NCBI GenBank assembly: GCA_951640165.1
Contig: OX621255.1
Span: 7,502,001 to 7,566,000 of the forward strand
Length of the DNA: 64,000 bases
Source: Pseudoips prasinana
Lineage: Eukaryota > Arthropoda > Insecta > Lepidoptera > Nolidae
Direction: 5' to 3'
Part shown: piece by piece, positions 51,925 to 61,897 of the stretch
Position numbering within the stretch: the first letter of the stretch is position 1
Layout of the letters: every line of letters begins with the position of its first letter
Made by a program: the position numbers and the translations under genes
The notes under the pieces: generated by a model
Database searches by the model: none
Told to the model about the DNA's origin: nothing
Seen by the model: the letters and a program-made list of their open reading frames with translations, nothing else

Positions 51925-52030
51925 AATAATACCCTGGCACGTTCTTTACACGCGGCTGTCTGATGCCAAAATAAGAAGAGCTTGTATTATGGAAACCTAT
52001 AACTGATGCTACTCATGCTACTTTTCTATT
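51925..52030 (-). mobile_element. SINE family C, 3' domain only
   Basis: Reverse (ATT)n tail, then CCCTGGCACGTTCTTTACAC and GCTTGTATTATGGAAACC. The head is absent; an ATTT repeat follows. Confidence 0.65.
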
Positions 52031-52194
52031 TATTTATTTATTTATTTACACACAGAACTACACCATCATTACAGTCAAAACCAATTCGGTGGAGTAGACA
52101 CACTAATTCTAATTATAATTACACCCACACACACATACACTGCATAATATAAATACTAGGAATAAAAACAAACTAGCCATGCCAGGCTTTAGAG

Positions 52195-52465
52195 CAAGTA
52201 AAACTAATAAATCATTTTAGGGAATTTTATTAGGTTTTATAACAAGTTTTAAAACACATATTAAACGTGTACTTATGGCTAGGGGTTATTACACCACTAA
52301 AGAGTACATCGATGACAAAGACGCTCTCACTACCTACCTGCACATAGCTCGCTGGAGATCTTGTAGCCATATAGACATGACTGATCTGCTGAGTTACGTG
52401 AACTATCTGTAATTGATTGCTATCATATACTTAATTTAAAATTATTGACTCTGTCTCAAAATAAA
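52195..52465 (+). pseudogene. LINE reverse transcriptase C-terminal fragment
   Basis: The plus strand reads SFKTHIKRVLMARGYYTTKE, YIDDKDALTTYLH, ARWRSCSHIDMTDLLSYVNYL and a stop, then AATAAA at about 52462. FKxHIKxxL..xGYY...EYxxDK is the conserved LINE C-terminus also seen at 1967-2266. 5' truncated, but this segment has no internal stop. Confidence 0.75.
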
Positions 52466-52559
52466 TAATGTTATTGTTTCGAAGTTTTCTTTTGTAAGTA
52501 TACCTAAATATAATCTAAAATAATAAGCATTCAGACAACCGATCGAGCATATATTGTGT

Positions 52560-53300
52560 TTGCCTACTAAACAATTACTCTAATTGGACCAATTCCCGTG
52601 TCATGCCCGCTTGAGTATGTTTCGCCGGACCGTCTCAACTGGGTCGTGTTGAAACCGGTAGTAGATGAACCCACTGAGTTTGTTTCGCTGGGTCTTCTCA
52701 GTTGGGGTGCATTGGATCGGGTGGTAGCATTAAAGAGCGACCGTCGTTATTAACACAAGGTCCGTCATAATAATAATACCTTAATATAGACAGAACCATT
52801 GACAATATGTAGTAAAAATATTAGACTTAAACTACATAGATAATTAAACATAATCTCTTGACAATAACTTGATACGAGCTAGCTAAATATCATTGCTATA
52901 ATAAAATAAATTTTATAAATGTTTTCGTACAATGTGTACCTAAATATCTATGTTACCAGAAATAATGTATACAACTATATTACTACAAACATAATAATAA
53001 TAATATCTAATAATATCTGGGGACAATGTCACACAGATCATCCTAGTCCCAAACTAAGCAAAGCTTGTACTATGGGTACCAGGCGACGATATACGTACTT
53101 ATATAGATAGATAAATACGTATATACATAGAAAACATCCATGACTCAGAAACAAATATTCGTGCTCATCACACAAATATTTGCACTTACCGGGATTCGAA
53201 CCCAGGGCCACCAGCTTCGTAGGCAGGATCACTACCAACTAGGCTACGGTGACTATTTACAACCGCTTTTTTAAAGTCTACGTGAATCAAAACATGTTTT
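52560..53300 (+). mobile_element. dispersed family R, longest copy, split by SINE A
   Basis: It starts before TTCGCCGGACCGTCTCAAC, carries a second similar word (TTCGCTGGGTCTTCTCAG), then the usual R body. It resumes after the SINE at 53254 with TATTTACAACCGCTTTTTTAA and the AATCAAAAC tail. Confidence 0.65.
52991..53253 (-). mobile_element. SINE family A inserted in family R
   Basis: Reverse (ATT)n tail, 3' domain, GGGATTCGAACCCAGGGCC (box B, reverse) and ACTAGGCTACGGTGAC (box A and head). About 9 bp of the R consensus (TGTTCTGAC) are missing at the junction. Confidence 0.85.
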
Positions 53301-53324
53301 ATTAAAAAAAAACCCAGAGTCAGG

Positions 53325-53400
53325 ATAAACATACATGTTCATGCACACACTTATCTATCCTGTGTGGTAATCGAGCCCACGACCTGTTTAGTATAGAGAG
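53325..53400 (-). mobile_element. SINE family C head fragment
   Basis: CCCAGAGTCAGGATAAACATAC, then CTGTGTGGTAATCGAGCCCACG in reverse is the body-to-box-B part of family C. It stands head to head with the fragment at 53444-53600. Confidence 0.6.
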
Positions 53401-53443
53401 AAGCATGATCTTGAACTTATGTAGAGAATTACACCCTGACTCA

Positions 53444-53600
53444 GGAGTCTGGGTGTAATTGCCTAATTAAGTTTGATTGAAGAAAATGAGTAAGTATATG
53501 TAATATATAAGTTATCTGGTTTCCATAGTAAAAGCTCTGCTTTGTTTGGGATCAGATGGCCATGTGTGAATACTGTCTCCGGATTGTATGAATTCTTGTT
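53444..53600 (+). mobile_element. SINE family C 3' fragment
   Basis: GAGTCTGGGTGTAATTGCC, then TTATCTGGTTTCCATAGTA and TGGGATCAGATGGCCATGTG. The tail is lost. Confidence 0.7.
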
Positions 53601-53624
53601 CAAATCGAACGCGGGGCTATTTTA

Positions 53625-53896
53625 TCTATACATATAAAAATCAATGCCACTTTTCGTTGTAATGTTATAACTCAACAACACCTTTACCGATTTGGCTAAT
53701 TTTGGTCTTGAAATATTCGTGAAAGTCCAGGGAAGGTTTGTACGTAGAGAAAATTAAAAAAAAGTCTTGAAGAAGTGTAAAATCAACATCTTTTAGCAAT
53801 TTAAAATATTTTTTTGTTTGGATAAATTAACTTAATAACTATTTTTTTATTACTAGGTATGCCTTATAGGTAGCGAAGCACGTACCGGGCCGCTAG
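53625..53896 (+). mobile_element. Helitron (GGGCCGCTAG family)
   Basis: It starts TCTATACATATAAAAATCAA after A, contains GATTTGGCTAATTTTGGTC, and ends ACCGGGCCGCTAG (53893-53896) before T. Ends and AT target are Helitron-like; a different 3' family from the GGGGCACAGCTAG copies. Confidence 0.85.
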
Positions 53897-54073
53897 TATT
53901 ATATCTATTTTGATACCATAAATAATACCAATTCTAACAAGACATTGTGAAAATCAATTGTGGATAGCATTTGCGCATTGCCGTTAACTAAATTAGAATT
54001 GTAGTGAAATTAGAAATCTTTATCATTTGAATTATTATTTATTTATTTTTACAAGTCACTTAGTAAAAATAAA

Positions 54074-54298
54074 TCCGACTAATATTATAAAGGAGAAAGT
54101 TTGTAAGTATGGTTGAATGGACGGATGTTTGTTACTCTTTCACGTAAAATCTCCTGAATTGATTTAAATGAAACTTTACAATAATATAGCTAATACATCA
54201 GAATAACACATAGGCTACAATTTATAAAGATATTGTGTGAATTATCCAAAATATGACGATAAGTGTCAAGTAAGTAAGAAAAAATCTACAAAACTGCC
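54074..54298 (+). mobile_element. Helitron variant, dimer unit 1
   Basis: It starts TCCGACTAATATTATAAAGG and includes the extra segment GATATTGTGTGAATTATCC and ATATGACGATAAGTGTCAAG, as in 41812-42068. No canonical 3' end. Confidence 0.7.
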
Positions 54299-54490
54299 AA
54301 ATCCGCAATTATTATTGCGGATGTTTGTGAGTATAGATATATGGATATATGTTTGTTACTCTTTTACGCCAAAACTACGCAACGAATTTTGATGAAACTT
54401 TGTAGTAATATAGCTTATATGTATATCCGAATAACATATAGGCTATAATTTATAAAGATTTACGCGGGTGAAACCGCGGGGCATAGGTAG
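54299..54490 (+). mobile_element. short Helitron, dimer unit 2
   Basis: A 22-bp palindrome (ATCCGCAAT / ATTGCGGAT) lies at its start, then GTTTGTGAGTATAG, ending CGCGGGGCATAGGTAG at 54490, one base from CTAG. Confidence 0.75.
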
Positions 54491-54534
54491 TAAATAATAA
54501 CTCATATCATAAACATTTCTAAGAAAATAAAAGC

Positions 54535-54740
54535 ACAGAATATCACTACCCCATCTCATCCATCTCCCGACGGATACAATATCTCCCAGAAAACGGGCAG
54601 TAGCGCGTCTCTATGTGTAGTAAGATTACCATACAGAGATCGCTAATCCGCCTGTCAAGCGTGAAGATTATGGCATATCCCCAAATGATGGACACAACTC
54701 TACTGTGGTAATATTTTGGGGAGCACTTTGTCATTTTGCT
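54535..54740 (+). mobile_element. SINE family G variant, degraded
   Basis: It contains ATCACTACCCCATCTCATCC, AGAAAACGGGCAGTAGC and TGTCAAGCGTGAAGATTATGG, matching 50240-50450 and 62945-63135. Confidence 0.6.
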
Positions 54741-54799
54741 GCTCGATTTAACATATTTTACCCCCAGCGCAAAAAGAGGGGGGTTGTATTATCAGTGAA

Positions 54800-55215
54800 A
54801 ATAAATATAACACAAGGAGAGTTATAAATAAAAAACTCGTTCAACCAAAGGTGACCAATTATTTTGGAATAAGATCTTCAAATTTTTAATACCACATATT
54901 TTCAATAAGTTACCGATATTGAGACAAACACCTAAAATAAGTATTAGTAGTTTAAAAATAAAGTTGAGGGATTTACTTCTCGATGGTGGAGAAGGGTCAT
55001 CTGAGACCTGAGGCATTGTTCATGCCTACAGACGATGGGTGTGTCAAATGTACCTAGCCTTAAGTATGTCCTAAATATGTAAAATTAAATGTAGATGTAT
55101 GTAGGTTAAGATTTTATGTACTACAAGAGCGCGTTACTCGCCATTAAACGTAACAGTTTGGCGAGATTACTTATATGTTATACAATTGTAAAATAATATA
55201 TATAAACAATAAAAA
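54800..55215 (+). pseudogene. LINE reverse transcriptase C-terminus and 3' UTR
   Basis: The plus strand reads RRVINKKLVQPKVTNYFGIRS, a frame change near 54888, then FLIPHIFNKLPILRQTPKIS and SSLKIKLRDLLLDGGEGS. IPxIFNKLP...LKxxLRxLLL is the LINE C-terminal pattern. The 3' UTR includes AAGAGCGCGTTACTCGCC and ends AATAAAAAAAAAG. Confidence 0.7.
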
Positions 55216-55221
55216 AAAAGT

Positions 55222-55440
55222 TTGACGTTGATGTCTGACTATATATGTGTGTGCCTGTATATGGAATCGTAGCTCTAAATCGGATGGATGGATTTTGATG
55301 CGGTTTTTTGCATTTTTTAAGCCAGTTTCCTTGCCGTGCTCCTTAGCTGTTTGGCTAGTATTGGTTCAGCAGTGTAAGATTAACAGCTCTTTTCCAAAAT
55401 TATGTAATTATAATTGGTGGCGGGGATTTTCTAACGATTA
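55222..55440 (+). repeat. dispersed family V, copy 2
   Basis: GGAATCGTAGCTCTAAATCGG, AAGCCAGTTTCCTTGCCG and CAGCTCTTTTCCAAAATTAT match 30768-30970. Confidence 0.65.
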
Positions 55441-55477
55441 GGTTAGCTTATTTACCACCCATGTTTTTATTTTTTTT

Positions 55478-56404
55478 ATCTGGTGATGATGGAGTTACAG
55501 CTGAGCTTCTGAAGGCATACACCAATCCTACGGGCCCTTCAGAAGTTATTTAACTCCGTCATACTGGATGGTCAAACGCCACAAGCATGGCACAGAAGTG
55601 TGGTGGTGCTCTTCTTCAAAAAGGGCGACAAGACCCTATTGAAGAATTATAGACCCATCACACTGCTGAGCCATGTTGTTGCCATGAAAATAATTAAATA
55701 TAAATATATATATATTATATTTTCAAGTAAACATACATATGTACATAAATATCAGATAAAATATTTTAAGATACTTTATATATATATTTACTACTATATT
55801 TACCTAGGACAGACCTACTAGGTAGGCTAACTAGGTAGGTCCAACTTCGCGAAGGAGGTCAATCGTAGAATCCAACTCGGTTGGGCAGCGTTCGGGAAGC
55901 TACGTAACATCTTCTCGTCTAAAATACCGCAGTGTCTCAAGTCGAAAGTCTTCGACCAGTGTGTGTTGCCAGTGATGACTTACGGAACAGATACGTGGTC
56001 GCTCACTATGGGCCTTATTAGAAGGCTCAAGGTCACCTAAAGAGCAATGGAGAGGGCTATGCTCGGAGTTTCCCTGCGGGATCGTGTCAGAAATGTCGAA
56101 ATCCGCAGGCGAACCAAAGTCACCTACATAGCCCGAAGAATTGCAAAACTGAAGTGGCAGTGGGCGGGGCACATAGCTCATAGAACCGATGGCCGTTGGG
56201 GCAGAAAGGTTCTTGAGTGGCGACCACGAACCGGAAGACGCAGCGTGGGCAGGCCCCCTACAAGATGGACCGATGGTCTTGTGCGGGTCGCTGGAAACAG
56301 CTGGATGCGAATAGCGCAAGACCGGCAATTGTGGAGATCTTTGGGGGAGGCCTTTGTTCAGCAGTGGACGTCTTTCGGCTGATATGATGATGATGATGAT
56401 GATG
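55478..56404 (+). mobile_element. RTE LINE with internal replacement
   Basis: 55478-55690 encodes the reverse transcriptase start (DGVTAELLKA, then VVVLFFKKGDKTLLKN and YRPITLLSHV). 55840-56382 encodes the C-terminal part. About 150 bp of AT-rich simple sequence joins them where the catalytic core should be. The 3' end is GGCTGATATG(ATG)n. Confidence 0.8.
55840..56382 (+). pseudogene. RTE LINE C-terminal domain with one stop
   Basis: The frame reads SNFAKEVNRRIQLGWAAFGK, LRNIFSSKIPQCLKSKVFDQ, CVLPVMTYGTDTWSL, RRLKVT, then TAA (56038-56040), and continues RAMERAMLGVSLRDRVRNVE through AFVQQWTSFG. The homologous copy at 60.5 kb has CAA at that codon, so the stop is a single C-to-T change. This region follows the reverse transcriptase in RTE polyproteins. 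The best-preserved RTE coding segment in the window. Confidence 0.85.
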
Positions 56405-56529
56405 TTTTTATTTAGTTATGAACTTTCTCCATTACAGATGTCAAACAAATATGTTCAGCAGTTGTTGTGTAATTCAGGAACAAAAATTCAACCTTTCCTT
56501 ACCGTTCGTTAAAATTATATTATAAATGC

Positions 56530-56780
56530 ACATAGCTAGATGCTCTTACCGGCCCGTAAGTGATCGGGGAGGTAAAGCAACTAGGCTTGCAGTCAGTCCA
56601 TAGATGGGTGACCGCCAAAGTGGGTAAATTCTGAGCGTCTCCATGCTTCAGGAGGGCATGTTAAGCTGTAGGTCCCGGTTTTAGTCATTAGACATCAGCC
56701 GTTAAGCCAGAGGCCTACTGGGCGGCTTGAGCAACTCTGAAACTAGGGTTAGCACTATCTATATGATAAGCAAGCAAGCC
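56530..56780 (+). mobile_element. 5S-rRNA-derived SINE (family E)
   Basis: GTAAGTGATCGGGGAGGTAA, GCAACTAGGCTTGCAGTC and CATAGATGGGTGACCGCC align with the middle and 3' half of 5S rRNA (internal promoter region GGGTGACC). The body continues to GGGTTAGCACTATC and ends in an AAGC-type repeat. This is a SINE3-like element and not a 5S gene, because the 5' and 3' ends of 5S are absent. Confidence 0.65.
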
Positions 56781-56985
56781 AGCAATTAAAATTTAATTTC
56801 ATAAATACTTAAACAACTTTATAAAAACCGTGGCTAACATATATTGCCATTAATTAAAATATAATTAAAATAACATTGTTATAATTTCCATAATCTATTG
56901 TCAAATGTAATTTACTCTATAGTCAAATCGTTAGTTGAGATTATATCGAACTGTAACATATCAGACCTTTTAGCCCCACTTTTTG

Positions 56986-56986
<1 letters not shown>
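56781..56986. other. unassigned AT-rich sequence
   Basis: No supported feature seen. Confidence 0.3.
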
Positions 56987-57016
<30 letters not shown>

Positions 57017-58712
57017 CGTTTATTGGTCTACAAAACTGGATACAGACATGTTACGTATAAAAGTATAAAACAAACAGTATTTAGAGATACAGCAAGAGTC
57101 TATACCCTTCTAGATGCAGACACAGCATGCATAATATAAATTAACATACCTAAACAAAACTTAAACTAAATTCTAAATTAAAAGTACCTTAAATACTTTT
57201 ACAAAATAATTTAAATTAATTACTAATTGACTTTTATTTACTTAGTGTTTTATAGTTTATCTGAATTTTTAAGTTTTTTCTTTAGTGAGGCGATAGAACA
57301 ATTAAATATGTCAAATTCATTTTGTAGTGCATTACAAATTTTGGCCATGCGGCATATGGGTGAATGTGTACCAATATTGGTTCTGGAAAGTGGTAAGCAG
57401 AATGTTTTTCTGTTGCACAACCTGCTCCCCTGACGAGGAATCGAAAAACATATGCGTTCAAGAATGCTTGGGGTGTCAATTAAACCATTAATGACTTTAA
57501 ACATAATTGTTACATCAGAGGCTCTCCTGCGCGAGTGTAGGGAAGTAACTTTGTAGTACTTTAGCCTATCTTGATACGATGGTAGAGTGCGGCACTTGTG
57601 ATCAGTGTATGCTATATGATACATAAACCTCTTTTGGATTTGTTCGATTCGGTCTGAATGGACCTGATATCCCGGGCTCCAAACATTGCAGCAATATTCG
57701 AGTAAACTGCGTACTATGGTGTTGAAAATGACAATTGTTAGTGTCGGATTCTGAAAAATTCTCAACTGACGTCCAATAAACCCTGAAAGTTTTGATGCTT
57801 TTTTTGTTATTTCGTCTATATGAAATCTAAAAGTCAAAGCGGAATCTAATAACACCCCTAAGTCACGAATGACAGAAACTTCTTCTATAATTTTATCTTC
57901 TATTTTATAGACACCAACAAAAGATTTCTTTTTTCGTGAAAATTTTATATAAAAGCATTTGTCCGGATTTAAAGTCATGCAATTTGACACGCACCAGTTC
58001 TCTACTTTTTTAATGTCAGCTTGTAAGCATTGCATATCATTGGCACTTAATATACTTCTGTAGATCTTTAAATCATCTGCGTACATTTTAAAATTACTTG
58101 AAATGGTATGGGCAAGGTCGTTAATGAAAATTAAAAAGAAAAGGGGACCCAAATGTGATCCTTGCGGTACACCTGTTGGAGCTAAAAACTGGTAAGATTT
58201 ATATCCGCAAACTGATACTAGTTGTGAACGATTTAAAAGACTGGCACCACCTCAGTAAGGAACCATGAATGCCCATTGAGGAGAGCTTTTCAAGAAGTAT
58301 CGAGTGATTTACCAAATCAAACGCCTTCCGGAAGTCCGTATAAATAGCATGGACTTCTTTATTGTCGTCCAAAGCTTCAGAAATATCCGTTACAAATTCT
58401 ATTAAGTTGGTGGTAGTAGATTTATGTGGCAAGAAGCCATGTTGATTATTATTAATCTTGGTGACAATATGCGAGAGAATTTTCCTTTGGACCAATGACT
58501 CGAAAACCTTCCCAGGGGTAGATAGAATAGAAATAGGTCGATAGTTAGAGATAACATCTGGTTCGCCCGATTTGAATATGGGTGTTATATGAGCCAATTT
58601 CCATGCTGAAGGGAAAACACCCGATTTCATAGATTTACGGAAAATTATTGCAAGAGGAATGTGTAACAGATCAGCACAAGTTTTAAGCAGAATCGGTGGG
58701 AGCTTTACCACA
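56987..58712 (-). mobile_element. Jockey-group LINE, 5' truncated
   Basis: The minus strand ends in a 30-nt poly-A (T30 at 56987-57016) with AATAAA just upstream (57019-57024). Coding runs from about 58711 to 57250. The 5' end stops inside the reverse transcriptase domain. Confidence 0.88.
57250..58711 (-). pseudogene. Jockey-group reverse transcriptase, one frameshift
   Basis: 58711-58199 reads KLPPILLKTCADLLH..., NYRPISILSTPGKVFE, NNQHGFLPHKSTTTNL and YTDFRKAFDLVNHS. A small deletion near 58233-58238 shifts the frame. The expected NRSQLVSVCGYKS, then APTGVPQGSHLGPLFFL can be read in the next frame, which is then open to 57250 with MYADDLKIY (catalytic DD), thumb residues and the C-terminus. 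No other damage is visible, so it was a recent insertion. The protein would act in target-primed reverse transcription. Confidence 0.85.
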
Positions 58713-58719
58713 CATGTAC

Positions 58720-58959
58720 CGCAATTTATTCAAAGATTTAGCGAACAGTATTTCAGAGGCTTGCAGACGACGCTTGGAGACAAATGAGTTATATTGTCGA
58801 CAAACAATGACCAAGATAAACCATTGTGTGGAATATGTAAGATCTCAGCGGTACAGTCACCGTTTTCAATTGCTGACACATAACAATAGGGGTGCTAAAT
58901 TTGAAACATATGTCGGCAGTGAAATTGTGTGTGTATATATTAATTCTAGGTACAAATAG
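58720..58959 (+). other. open frame of unknown origin
   Basis: About 80 codons are open: MYRNLFKDLANSISEACRRR, LETNELYCRQTMTKINHC, VEYVRSQRYSHRFQLL and KFETYVGSEIVCVYINS. Composition looks protein-like and it abuts the truncated 5' end of the Jockey LINE, so it may be part of whatever the LINE inserted into. Not recognised. Confidence 0.25.
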
Positions 58960-59097
58960 ATTATAAAATCGTTACTTATATTTCATCGAGCGAAATCATA
59001 ATTTAATTTATGATAGTCATGGTTCAGTTGATCATAATAGTCAAAAAGGTTCTTAAAGTTTTACATATTTAAGCTTAATTAAAACGAAGTTAAAAAA

Positions 59098-59336
59098 AAT
59101 CTTACGAAAAGTTGTCACGACACTTTGTGCAGCTGTGTGGCGTGCGCATCTTTCTCTGTCTGTCGCTCTCTCTCTCTCTTATAGAAAGCAAGCCAGATAT
59201 TTTCATTTCTATTTCGCATTGAACAGTGTGGTGTCGTGACGATTATTTTTGTTGAGTGTATACAGGTTTTTTGTACATAATAAATAATAAGAAATAACTT
59301 CATTCCATCCGGGTGTCCCTTGACACCTCTCAAGAT
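59098..59336 (-). mobile_element. dispersed family Q, copy 4
   Basis: AAAGTTGTCACGACACTTTG, CT-repeat core and ATCCGGGTGTCCCTTGACAC to CTCAAG. Shorter than copy 1 at the TTCGTTCC end. Confidence 0.75.
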
Positions 59337-59424
59337 TTTTATTAATGATTAAGCTCGCCTAAGTACATGACTTTTTATTGTAAGATTTAACTTAAATGTA
59401 TGTTTCTGTGTGCAATAAAGAATT

Positions 59425-59665
59425 AGAATATTTATAGTTTTAAGTATATTTTACTACATGTTGTCTTAATGGATCTCTCTATATTGAAGTAAGAATTGCG
59501 CTTTTCTGCTACATTCGGGGCCAATGCGCCCCAACTGAGAAGACCCAGCGAAATAAACTAAGCGGGTTCAGAAACGAATGGTTTCAACACGCCCTAGTTG
59601 AGACGGTCCAGCGAAAAATACTCAAGCCCACACGAGGTTTGGTAGGCGACCGCAATATCTACTCG
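59425..59665 (-). mobile_element. dispersed family R, 5' region, inverted
   Basis: CCCCAACTGAGAAGACCCAGCG and CTAGTTGAGACGGTCCAGCG are the reverse of the two tandem words in the copy at 52560. The 3' body is mostly missing. Confidence 0.55.
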
Positions 59666-59946
59666 ATCTGTTGTCTAAATGTGTATTATTTTACATTAAA
59701 TTTAGACAGAGAAAAGAAAAACATCAAAACTTATATCGTATGAAATACATTTTACATTCAATTCAATTCCGTTAATTCAAGAACAATTTGAATTGTGTGT
59801 GAATATTATATAAACATGAAACATAAAAACAATACACATTAAGTACAATAAATTTAAAATAAGTAAATGAACTTGCATATACATTTATGATAAAAACGAA
59901 TAATTATTAATTATAAAACTATTAATTAATAAAAGGATTTACTATA
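59666..59946. other. unassigned AT-rich sequence
   Basis: No supported feature seen. Confidence 0.3.
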
Positions 59947-60190
59947 TTAAAAGTTGCTAATTGGCTATAATCGTGGTAGATTAAAGCCAAATAGCAACTT
60001 TTAATAAAGCAACCAAATATTTCTATTTATTTGCCATTTTTGGTTGATACGTTAAACATTTCTGGGTTTAGACCGAATGAAATAAATTTTCCATGATTTT
60101 GACCCATTAGCAACTTTTAACATAGCAAACCAATAATTTTTATTTTTTGTCAATTTTTGTTTGCTATATTAACGGTTTCTAGTTAATACA
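59947..60190. repeat. AGCAACTTTTAA repeat with hairpin
   Basis: ATATTAAAAGTTGCTAATTGG pairs with the inverted copy at 59990-60008. From there two direct units of about 80-115 bp (starting TAGCAACTTTTAA at 59992 and 60110) repeat with divergence. Confidence 0.7.
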
Positions 60191-60194
60191 TATA

Positions 60195-60640
60195 TCATCA
60201 CCATATCAGCCGAAAGACGTCCACTGTTGGACAAAGGACTCCCTCAAAGATCTCCACAATTGCCAATCTTGCGCTATCCGCATCTAGCGATTTTCATCGA
60301 CCCTCACAAGATCATCGGTCCATCTTGTAGGAGGCTATGTGCCCTGTCCACTGCCACTTCAGCTTGGCAATTCTTACGGCTATGTTGGTTACTTTGGTTC
60401 GCCTGCGGATCTCAGCATATCCCTTTCCATTGCTCTTTGGGTGACCTTGAGCCGCCTGATAAGGCTCATAGCGAGCAACCACGTCTCTGTTCCGTAAGTC
60501 ATCACTGGCAACACACTGGTCGAAGACTTTCGACTTGAGACACTGCGGTATTTGGGACGAGAAGATATTACGTAGCTTCTCGAACGCTGCCCAGCCGAGT
60601 TGGATTCTACGAATGACCTCCTTTTCGAAGTTGGACATAT
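60195..60640 (-). mobile_element. RTE LINE 3' fragment
   Basis: The reverse strand reads NFEKEVIRRIQLGWAAFEKL, RNIFSSQIPQCLKSKVFDQC, then after frame breaks IRRRTKVTNIAVRIAKLKWQ, and the 3' end GGCTGATATGGTG. It contains an internal deletion relative to 55840-56382. Confidence 0.8.
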
Positions 60641-60752
60641 ATATAAAATTTTAAATATGTATATGTTTAAAGCGTTTATGTTTTATATTATATAGCAAAG
60701 TGGTGAGGGTACCGGCGGCACTACTGCCTCGGCACCCTCATTCTCGCACAGC

Positions 60753-60840
60753 AAAACTATTTGTGTGACCCATACATTGTACTAAGTTTGCGTGTGCTTT
60801 GTGTCGTGATGCAAGTGTTGCAAAGTTCCACAATAGAAAT
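60753..60840 (+). mobile_element. SINE family B fragment
   Basis: CAAAACTATTTGTGTGACCC followed by GTGCTTTGTGTCGTG is the family B body without head or tail. Confidence 0.5.
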
Positions 60841-60914
60841 AGTGATAAAGAATAAATTTAGTCGTTCCTCAATACAATATAAAAAAGACAATTTTTATCG
60901 CAAGAAAAAATAAA

Positions 60915-61143
60915 TATTAGTAATATCTAGGGACAATGTCACACAGATCATCCTAGCCCCAAACTAAGGAAAGCTTGTACAGACACCAGCACATCCAGCT
61001 CCCCCAATCTGTCAAATTTCTTTTATAGGTTTTGTATCTTTATCACATAGCATAAGGTTCACTTTCAAATGTGGAAATTTGACAGATTGGGGTAGCTTGA
61101 CGTGCTGGCGTCTGTACTATGGGTACCAGGCAACGATAAATAG
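60915..61143 (-). mobile_element. SINE family A 3' part, split by a MITE
   Basis: ATATCTAGGGACAATGTCAC and ACTAAGGAAAGCTTGTAC lie left of the MITE; TATGGGTACCAGGCAACGAT lies right of it. Together they form the SINE A 3' domain; the head is missing. Confidence 0.8.
60981..61113. mobile_element. GTAC-flanked MITE, complete, 133 bp
   Basis: Ends AGACACCAGCACATCCAGCT and AGCTTGACGTGCTGGCGTCT are inverted; GTAC flanks both sides (60977-60980, 61114-61117). The host SINE gives the empty site CTTGTACTATGG. Non-coding. Confidence 0.88.
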
Positions 61144-61284
61144 TTAACTAGTTATTATTAAAACTGACGTGAAGGGCTAATATAATGATAAGATAGTAAC
61201 GGGTAACTCACGTATAGGTAATTTGTTGGATTCGGCTAACAGTTTCAACTTCTTCAGGAAGTCATCTTCAGAGCGAATGCGACT
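61144..61284. other. unassigned sequence
   Basis: No supported feature seen. Confidence 0.3.
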
Positions 61285-61430
61285 CCAAAGTCTAGGAGTT
61301 GGCGGCATTTACGCCCCCGTGTTGAGTGTGAGAGTACGTTAAGTCGTAGGTTCTGTATTTGACCTCGTTTCGGTCTTGTCGTTAGTCATCACACTGGATC
61401 ATGAGAATGATGGATAAGTACTATCCCTAT
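61285..61430 (+). mobile_element. 5S-derived SINE (family E), 3' part
   Basis: GTTAAGTCGTAGGTTCTG, CGGTCTTGTCGTTAGTC and AGTACTATCCCT correspond to the part of 56530-56780 downstream of the 5S-like region. The 5S-like segment itself is absent. Confidence 0.45.
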
Positions 61431-61435
61431 CTATA

Positions 61436-61758
61436 TCTATATACATATAATGAAATAGTAGGAAAGTCAAAACTGTACATTGAATATTTTTTTTAAAGGA
61501 TACCAGGGGCGTGAGCTACAATCGATATCGAAGCCAAAAATATAGTTTTTAGAATTTTTGTCTGTGTGTCTGTTTGTCTGTATGTATGTCCGGGCTAAAC
61601 TCAAAAATTATTGCATGGATTTACTTCAAATTTTGCATGAACATTACTAAAAGGTCGGGCCAACATATAGGCTATATATTACCACGCTATCACCTACCGG
61701 GGAGGAGCTGTGATAATTTATAAAATTTAACGCGGGTAAAACTGCGGGGCACAGCTAG
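61436..61758 (+). mobile_element. Helitron (TCGTAGGAAAG family), complete
   Basis: It starts TCTATATACATATAATGAAA and ends TGCGGGGCACAGCTAG (61755-61758). The interior matches 32158-32476. The best-bounded copy of its family here. Confidence 0.88.
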
Positions 61759-61774
61759 TAACACATACGTGAGA

Positions 61775-61897
61775 ACATACGGCTACATATCAAGCTATTC
61801 TTATCCAGTATAAGCTGATCGCGCGTTGTATAGGATTTCAATACAATGAGAGGTCAGCTTATATTGGCAATGTATAGCTTGATATGAAGCCGTGTGT
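61775..61897. repeat. 46-bp imperfect inverted repeat
   Basis: Arms 61775-61820 and 61852-61897 share CATATCAAGCTAT and ATAAGCTGA, about 38 of 46 matching, with a 31-nt centre. It follows a Helitron end by 17 bp. Confidence 0.85.

Noticed and set aside
56047..56382. 111-codon gene starting at ATG 56047
   Set aside because: This is the downstream part of the RTE polyprotein after a stop at 56038; the ATG is an internal methionine.
56530..56640. 5S rRNA gene
   Set aside because: Only the internal promoter part resembles 5S; the ends are missing and the sequence continues as a SINE.
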